Shown one piece after another: positions 61,887 through 64,000 of a stretch of 64,000 nt of DNA. Positions within the stretch are counted from its first letter, which is position 1, and each line of letters starts with the position of its first letter. Source of the DNA: Argonema antarcticum A004/B2 (GTDB lineage: Bacteria; Cyanobacteriota; Cyanobacteriia; Cyanobacteriales; Aerosakkonemataceae); the NCBI RefSeq assembly GCF_023333585.1, contig NZ_JAIQZN010000015.1:39252-103251 (forward strand), read 5' to 3'. A program made the translations under genes and the position numbers. The notes beneath the pieces were generated by a model. That model saw only the letters and a list, made by a program, of their open reading frames with translations. It did no database searches and was not told the DNA's origin.

Positions 61887-64000
61887 GCCCACCAGAGTGT
61901 CCCTTTCCTCTCGCGAATATCCTCTTCCTTATTGGTTCCATTTAGCATAGCTGCTATTTTCTGCCAGCTAACTGTGTCTCTTAGCGGTACAGTGATACAG
62001 CCCTGTGAAGAGCGTCCCGGATGTAGCCTAAATCCATCGCGTCCATATAAATCGTCATCCCTATCATTCCGGGGGTTAGAGTCAATTCTATCTAATCGAT
62101 ACCAACCTGCGTGGGTCGGGTTATCGTCATTGTTCTTAAAAATCTCATAATTACCTCCAGGTATAGGTCCGTTGTATTTAATACTCTCAAATTGCGGGTT
62201 ATTTTTGTGCGGATCATTCCCAGAAAATAACCCATTAATGACAAGAGGAGAAGGGGTATTGCCACTTAGATCGTGTAGGATTAGAGTACCTGTAGCACGA
62301 TCGTAAGAGCCTCTAACTTGAGGTACTCGAGAGGTTGTTATTACAGGGATCGCTCCCTGTGGTGTAGAGCTAGGGATAGAAAGAATGATGCTAAGTATAG
62401 CTGTTGTTGCAATTCCTTCTTGGATACTGAACAAGCCAGATGGATCTGTAAAATTAATTGGGCTGGCATTGCCATACAGATACTTGTGTAGCGTCAGAGG
62501 CTCACGTAGTCTACCCTCATAACTATCCCTCCTAGTAAACCGCCCAGTATCCGTATCATAATACCTAGCCCTCAAATAATAATCACCCAAACTCTTATCG
62601 AACTGTTCCCCAGCAAACAGGTAATTATTCTGCACGTTGTTAGTAGACCCAATCAGATTCCCGAACGCATCATAACTATACCTATCCGTCACCACCCCAC
62701 TACCATTCGTCAACCCCCTCGTACTACCCAAACCATCCACCAAATAGAACGACTTCTCACTCCCCCTCTGCTGAGAAATCAAATCATTACCATACACATA
62801 ACCAGCAGTCAACCCATTATTAACCCTCTCCTCCAACACCTGAGCATAAGGCAAATTCTTATCTACCAAATACTCAGTCTTCACCCCATTAACAGTAGAA
62901 CTAACCCTTACCCCATCACTATCGTACTGATAAGAAATCACCTCACCATTCGCCTTCCTGACCCCAATCAAACGATTTTCCTTATCCCAGGTATAACTAA
63001 CCTCTTCCACCCCATTCTTAATTCTCGACTTCAGATTTCCATTGTCGTCATAACGATACTCAATCGTCTGAACAACCACATTATTCTTCTTCAACTCTTC
63101 TGTCTTCAAACGGTCATTATCATCGTAAGTATAAGTAGTAATCCCCTCAACCGAATCATTCTTAGTCAAGCGATTCCCTACTTTATCGTAGGTATATTCG
63201 ATAATCCGATTACCAGCAACCGCATCATTTATTGTCTCTTTTGTCAACCGATACAAACTATCGTATTCATACTCAACTTTCCTACCATTCTGTTCGGTGA
63301 TAACTCGCCGATGACCTACCAAATCCAGAGTGTAATCGAAACTGGAAACAACCACTCCATCTTTGACATTCTTCACCAACTTCAACCGATTCAATTGATC
63401 GTAATCCCTAGTTTCCACCACCGCATTCGGTAATTCAGTTTTAACTAAATTACCAGCAACATCGTAGAAATAACTCGTAGTTCCTTGAGAACTCGTTACC
63501 GTTTTCAACCGATTTTGTTCGTCATAAGTATAAGCAACATTACCGTTGGGAGTCCTAACTTCTGTACGATTACCCAACCCATCATATCCGTATTCAATCG
63601 TATGACCGCTTGCTAAATAAACTCCATTCGGGTCAGTCCGAGAAATCAAGTGATTGCGTTCATCGTATTTAAAAGAAGTAGTTCCCCTCGCATCAACAAT
63701 CTTGTCAATCTGTCCGCTGGGTGTATAGGTAAACGTGACGGGAACTTGACCGCTAGCAGCAGAAAATTCTTTCTTAATCAGGCGATTTTGGGCGTCGTAT
63801 TGATAACTAATCGAATCGCCATTGAAATCAGTCGTAGTATAGATATTTCCTACCGCATCATAAGTAGTATACGACTTCTGACCAAGCGGTAATTCACTAG
63901 CAATACGTCGTCCATTCTTATCGTATTCATACTTAGTTTTATGGTCATTAGCATCCTCAATCCAAACTAAACGATTCGCTTCATCGTATTCATATTCAGT
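61847..64000 (-). CDS. Rhs/YD-repeat protein with DUF2778 (Tlde1-like) C-terminal toxin, truncated by IS element
   Basis: 718 residues visible; the frame is open to the window end, so the true start is outside. Many YD repeats (for example YEYDSLYRLTKETIND and EYRYDDNGNL) lead to the Rhs core end YLYGNASPINFTDPSGL. The roughly 200-residue tail then contains YDRATGTLILHD, NNPQFESIKYNGPIPGGNY and FRLHPGRSSQGCITVP. This is the DUF2778 pattern, whose His...SxGC catalytic set is that of L,D-transpeptidase-like Tlde1 toxins acting on peptidoglycan. The final IRDRLRKWSECQ is encoded by the IS end. Without the IS the frame would read WWARNTTLTKYGQIDVT and stop at 59952. A WG-repeat gene follows directly. 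Confidence 0.9.
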   Translation of the reverse strand, partial: TEYEYDEANRLVWIEDANDHKTKYEYDKNGRRIASELPLGQKSYTTYDAVGNIYTTTDFNGDSISYQYDAQNRLIKKEFSAASGQVPVTFTYTPSGQIDKIVDARGTTSFKYDERNHLISRTDPNGVYLASGHTIEYGYDGLGNRTEVRTPNGNVAYTYDEQNRLKTVTSSQGTTSYFYDVAGNLVKTELPNAVVETRDYDQLNRLKLVKNVKDGVVVSSFDYTLDLVGHRRVITEQNGRKVEYEYDSLYRLTKETINDAVAGNRIIEYTYDKVGNRLTKNDSVEGITTYTYDDNDRLKTEELKKNNVVVQTIEYRYDDNGNLKSRIKNGVEEVSYTWDKENRLIGVRKANGEVISYQYDSDGVRVSSTVNGVKTEYLVDKNLPYAQVLEERVNNGLTAGYVYGNDLISQQRGSEKSFYLVDGLGSTRGLTNGSGVVTDRYSYDAFGNLIGSTNNVQNNYLFAGEQFDKSLGDYYLRARYYDTDTGRFTRRDSYEGRLREPLTLHKYLYGNASPINFTDPSGLFSIQEGIATTAILSIILSIPSSTPQGAIPVITTSRVPQVRGSYDRATGTLILHDLSGNTPSPLVINGLFSGNDPHKNNPQFESIKYNGPIPGGNYEIFKNNDDNPTHAGWYRLDRIDSNPRNDRDDDLYGRDGFRLHPGRSSQGCITVPLRDTVSWQKIAAMLNGTNKEEDIRERKGTLWWAIRDRLRKWSECQ

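Overview
The window is chromosomal DNA from a filamentous cyanobacterium, most likely of the Oscillatoriales type. Evidence for this: many GCGATCGC (HIP1) octamers, an overlapping psbD-psbC pair, ycf4, a CruP-type lycopene-cyclase paralogue, a cyanobacterial ethylene-receptor/cyanobacteriochrome kinase, several AAA-like/WD40 giants, Uma2 nucleases, heptanucleotide tandem repeats and many small palindromic repeats. No rRNA, tRNA or CRISPR array was seen.

Layout. 0-5.6 kb: the 3' end of a DUF697-type protein, then a compact four-gene minus-strand operon (membrane-anchored polyprenyl synthetase, an unknown duplicated-domain protein, a CrtC/AttH-like protein, a possible SCP2-like protein) that looks like an uncharacterised isoprenoid or lipid module. 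5.8-9.9 kb: two ricin-type lectins, a GT1 glycosyltransferase and a C-terminally anchored surface protein. 10-18.3 kb: MscS-like channel, SRPBCC and SirB1 proteins, two paralogous membrane proteins, cruP and a cNMP-binding histidine kinase. 19.3-30.4 kb: a duplicated block of Uma2 + AAA/WD40 genes with an Rpn-type nuclease between them, surrounded by fossils of further copies. 30.4-36.2 kb: an ATPase-GGDEF fusion, the ethylene/light receptor kinase and a PCP_red miniprotein. 36.6-41.9 kb: psbC-psbD, ycf4, a lipoprotein cyclophilin and a ketoacyl synthase. 42-45.6 kb: a third AAA/WD40 gene. 45.7-52.2 kb: a three-gene operon with 4-bp overlaps (SNF2 ATPase carrying an intein, SWIM protein, Rpn-like protein). 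52.5-58.3 kb: pnp, a beta-class DNA methyltransferase, tpiA, folP. 58.5-64 kb: an Rhs locus with a DUF2778/Tlde1-like toxin tail, a WG-repeat putative lipoprotein directly downstream, an orphan Rhs fragment, and an IS4-type element with a perfect 9-bp target duplication that cut off the toxin's last residues.

How it fits together. Housekeeping genes (psbDC, ycf4, pnp, tpiA, folP) are embedded in accessory DNA shaped by duplication, small inverted-repeat elements and repeat insertions. Several repeats have been absorbed into proteins, as in-frame insertions in WD40 loops and a ketoacyl synthase, or as new C-termini of a GTPase-family protein, a methyltransferase and the ethylene receptor. The best candidates for under-described biology are the Rhs-DUF2778/WG pair, the prenyl-synthetase operon, the STAND/WD40 block and the intein-bearing SNF2 operon.
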